Part shown: piece after piece, positions 62,910 to 64,000 of the stretch | Layout: each line of letters starts with the position of its first letter | How positions within the stretch are numbered: position 1 is the stretch's first letter | Assembly (NCBI RefSeq): GCF_001425945.1 | Contig: NZ_LMEB01000007.1 | Coordinates: 223,485 to 287,484, forward strand | DNA length: 64,000 bases | DNA from: Brevundimonas sp. Root1279 | GTDB taxonomy: Bacteria > Pseudomonadota > Alphaproteobacteria > Caulobacterales > Caulobacteraceae | Reading direction: 5' to 3' | Notes under the pieces: generated by a model | Told to the model about the DNA's origin: nothing | The model's database searches: none | Seen by the model: the letters and a program-made list of their open reading frames with translations, nothing else | Translations under genes and position numbers: made by a program

Positions 62910-63812
62910 ATGGCGCGCGAGAGCGTCGATCGGGCAGCGGAAATGGAGATCTTCGCCGCCATTGCACAGGCCGGAAGTTTTTCGGCGGCGGGACGGACGC
63001 TGGGGCTGACACCCTCGGCGGTGAGCCGGGCGGTGGCGCGGATCGAGGCCCGGCTGGGGGTCCGGCTGGTGATCCGGACGACGCGCGCCCTGACCCTGAC
63101 GGCGGAGGGCCAGGCCTATCTGCAGGGGGCCCGGCGCATCCTGACCGACCTGGACGACGTCGAGCGGGCCATCGCCGACCAGGGGGCGCCGCGCGGGCGG
63201 CTGCGGGTGTCGGCGGCCCTGGCGCACGGGCGGATGTGCATCACGCCCCTGATCGGTCCGTTCGTGGCGCGCTATCCGCACATTCTCGTGGACCTGAGCC
63301 TCAGCGACGGCATCGCCGACATCGCCGGCGGCCAGGCCGATGTGGCGATCCGCTTCGGGCCGCTGGCCGACAGCGGCCTGATGGCGCGCAAGGTCGGCGA
63401 GACCGGGCGCAGCATCGTCGCCTCGCCGGCCTATCTGGCGCGGATGGGGACGCCGCGGACGCCGGAGGACCTGCACGGCCACAACTGCCTGAACTTCAAC
63501 TTCCGACGCGCCGAGCCGGTCTGGCCGTTCGTGCGGGCTGGGCGCGAGTACGCCCTGTCGGTGACCGGCAATGTCGAGGCCAACAACGGCGACACCCTGG
63601 TGCAACTGGCCCGCGAGGGGGTCGGGATCGTGCGGGTGGGCAGCTTCAACGTCGTCGAGGACGTGGCGGCGGGGCGGCTGGTCGAGGTGCTGGAGCCGTT
63701 CAATCCCGGCGACCGCGAGGCGATCCACGCCGTCTTCGTGGGCGGGGCCAATACGCCGGCGCGGGTGCGGGTGTTCGTGGACTTCCTGGCGGAGCGGTTG
63801 GGGACGGGGTGA
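62910..63812 (+). CDS. LysR family transcriptional regulator
   Basis: A 300-residue regulator. The N-terminal winged HTH is EIFAAIAQAGSFSAAGRTLGLTPSAVSRAVARIEARLGVRLVIRTTRALTLT. The effector domain follows (GRLRVSAALAHGRMCITPLIGPF, LVDLSLSDGIADIAGGQADVAIRFG, ARKVGETGRSIVASPAYLARMGTP, EGVGIVRVGSFNVVEDVAAGRLVEVLE). It diverges from the MFS gene with 101 bases between, the classical layout for a LysR regulator controlling its neighbour. A TTTGCTCTGGAGG site precedes ATG 62910. Confidence 0.94.
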   Translation: MARESVDRAAEMEIFAAIAQAGSFSAAGRTLGLTPSAVSRAVARIEARLGVRLVIRTTRALTLTAEGQAYLQGARRILTDLDDVERAIADQGAPRGRLRVSAALAHGRMCITPLIGPFVARYPHILVDLSLSDGIADIAGGQADVAIRFGPLADSGLMARKVGETGRSIVASPAYLARMGTPRTPEDLHGHNCLNFNFRRAEPVWPFVRAGREYALSVTGNVEANNGDTLVQLAREGVGIVRVGSFNVVEDVAAGRLVEVLEPFNPGDREAIHAVFVGGANTPARVRVFVDFLAERLGTG

Positions 63813-63826
63813 TTGGGTTACATGTT

Positions 63827-63880
63827 CCTTCTCCCCTTGCGGGAGAAGGTGGCCGAGCGCAGCGAGGTCGGATGAGGGGT
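63827..63880. repeat. Second copy of the CTTCTCCCCTTGCGGGAGAAG repeat arm
   Basis: These 54 bases are identical, in the opposite orientation, to 61595-61648. They follow the LysR stop by 14 bases and contain an internal hairpin (CTTCTCCC...GGGAGAAG). The tail to 64000 holds a GCGGGCGG/CCGCCCGC hairpin (63938-63966) and no complete gene. Confidence 0.85.
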
Positions 63881-64000
63881 CGCACCGCAACCGCCCCGTC
63901 GACCCCTTGTGTGGCTGCATGGTCGTAGAGTGCGGATGCGGGCGGCTGTTAGCAGCAACCGCCCGCCGCGGCCTGGAACCCGTACGACCCCTGGCTTGAA

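Noticed and set aside
63938..63966. GCGGGCGG hairpin near the right edge as a terminator or riboswitch
   Set aside because: There is no T-run and too little following sequence to tell what gene it belongs to.

Overview
The window is chromosomal DNA from a high-G+C alphaproteobacterium. The gene set points to the Caulobacterales, most likely Brevundimonas or a close relative: a divergently controlled ahcY, an orphan cobT, many TonB/OmpA/glycine-zipper envelope proteins, a small zf-CHCC protein and an alphaproteobacterial groESL. The taxonomic call is an inference from gene style and base composition; no rRNA or other marker gene lies in the window. I found no tRNA or rRNA gene, no CRISPR array and no complete insertion sequence.

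Layout. 1-5.7 kb: two tandem amidohydrolases (one cut by the window edge), a DUF167 protein, etfBA with a terminator, a small secreted protein, the cobalamin adenosyltransferase and a twin-TM protein. 5.8-13.1 kb: an OmpA-like protein, ahcY with a perfect 16-bp palindrome in its upstream region, a double retropepsin-like protease, bioB, an HPP membrane protein, two unknowns and an ABC ATPase. 13.2-19.6 kb: small zinc and membrane proteins, cobT, a phytase-like lipoprotein, coq7, dsbB, a YqaA/DedA protein, gloA and a lipoprotein. 19.6-25.9 kb: an SdpR/ArsR-type repressor flanked by two paralogous membrane proteins and a large inverted-repeat operator, a B12-binding radical SAM protein resembling BchE, a DUF885 peptidase-like protein, trmD and rplS. 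25.9-32.2 kb: small proteins, kynA and a ydbH-ynbE-ydbL phospholipid-bridge operon. 32.5-44 kb: an M23 endopeptidase, GSTs, an isomerase/FAH pair, envelope and membrane proteins, a lipid kinase, dsbD and a redoxin lipoprotein. 44-50.4 kb: pgi, small secreted proteins and groESL with a degenerate CIRCE.

The clearest accessory segment is about 50.44-54.42 kb, between the groEL terminator and ordinary high-G+C genes. It has visibly lower G+C and different codon use. It holds a two-gene CBASS-like module (CD-NTase with AGS_C-like sensor domain plus a SLATT-type membrane effector, minus strand). Divergently, on the plus strand, it holds a two-gene module of an HTH-ParA fusion ATPase and a small basic partner of unknown function, with GTTGAC operator-like repeats in front. 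The first module fits known anti-phage signalling architecture. The second is the best candidate here for an undescribed system.

After the island come a phenol-type outer-membrane transporter, a TonB receptor-YfiR-hybrid histidine kinase operon, Ku, and a divergent MFS transporter/LysR pair. Several families of dispersed palindromic intergenic repeats punctuate convergent gene ends. One supplies the last codons of the MFS gene.
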